From positions 1 to 13,427 of the forward strand of contig VDMD01000296.1 in the NCBI GenBank assembly GCA_007026445.1: DNA of 13,427 bases, written 5' to 3'. Made by a program: the position numbers and the translations under genes. The notes beneath the pieces were generated by a model, which saw only the letters and a list, made by a program, of their open reading frames with translations, was not told the origin of the DNA and did no database searches. The DNA is from Schizophyllum amplum. Taxonomy: Eukaryota > Basidiomycota > Agaricomycetes > Agaricales > Schizophyllaceae. Positions 13,181-13,427 of the stretch are shown piece after piece; position 1 is the stretch's first letter, and every line of letters begins with the position of its first letter.

Positions 13181-13427
13181 TCTCCCAGGGTAGGCCGGCC
13201 TCGCGCCCCGCAAGCTATGCGCGCTCCCAGACCGCGCAGTCCGTGCCGTCGACGCCGGTGCTCAGGCCGACGCTCTCGCCAGACGTCAAGCACAGGCCCA
13301 CCATCAGAGCATCTCCTTCAACCCAGGCAGCTGGCCGAGGAGCAGTTGGGCTCCGACGGGGACTATCAGCCTCCGCCTGCACCCACGCCGCACCCGCGAG
13401 CGGCGTCATGCGCATCAAGGCGAAGCT
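13119..13427 (+). CDS. Possible N-terminal part of a gene running off the right end
   Basis: From ATG 13119 a basic, Ser/Pro/Arg-rich frame begins MTPANNRPPISRSSRRPG. It continues after a one-base shift near 13190 as SQTAQSVPSTPVLRPTL and onward to the window edge, ending GVMRIKAK. This composition suits a disordered N-terminal tail, as found in fungal cytoskeletal and signalling proteins, but no domain is visible. The first 70 bases conflict with the minus-strand hydrophobic reading; both cannot be coding there. Confidence 0.33.

Overview
The window looks like nuclear DNA of a basidiomycete fungus, most likely an agaricomycete. The evidence is GC-rich coding sequence broken by many very short introns (about 47-56 bp) with GT...AG borders and CTNAN-type branch sites, together with fungal protein families. 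All securely recognised genes lie on the + strand as separate transcription units; nothing suggests an operon or a functional cluster.

Layout. Positions 29-1139 hold a fold-back element: two nearly identical inverted arms of about 270 bp around a unique core of about 565 bp, probably a non-autonomous DNA transposon. It ends about 80 bp before a predicted 5'-UTR intron (1220-1374) of a large gene at 1402-6946. That gene is a full-length ABCC/MRP-type ABC transporter (TMD0-TMD1-NBD1-TMD2-NBD2) in about 21 exons. After an intergenic stretch with promoter-like motifs (TGACGTCA, CCAAT, TATA), a DUF89/ARMT1-family metal-dependent phosphatase occupies 7810-9702. An uncharacterised single-pass membrane protein with a signal peptide and a Ser/Thr-rich ectodomain follows at 10066-11017. 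Next come a weak minus-strand candidate (11143-11452), a tightly supported riboflavin synthase alpha gene (11652-12508), and an unresolved right end with competing candidates on both strands.

The most striking global property is that nearly every gene, including the housekeeping riboflavin synthase gene, needs one or more single-base reading-frame shifts between otherwise well-conserved blocks. The transporter needs about 15, several of them at short homopolymers. Because conserved motifs, splice sites and coding-like codon use persist on both sides of each shift, base-level assembly error is the simplest explanation; recent pseudogenisation of the transporter and membrane gene is the alternative. 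I saw no RNA gene, CRISPR array, plasmid or phage feature, and no convincing new multi-gene system. The most interesting items are the fold-back element at the transporter promoter, a short uORF whose stop codon is made by splicing, a GC-AG intron inside NBD1, and the unknown mucin-like membrane gene.
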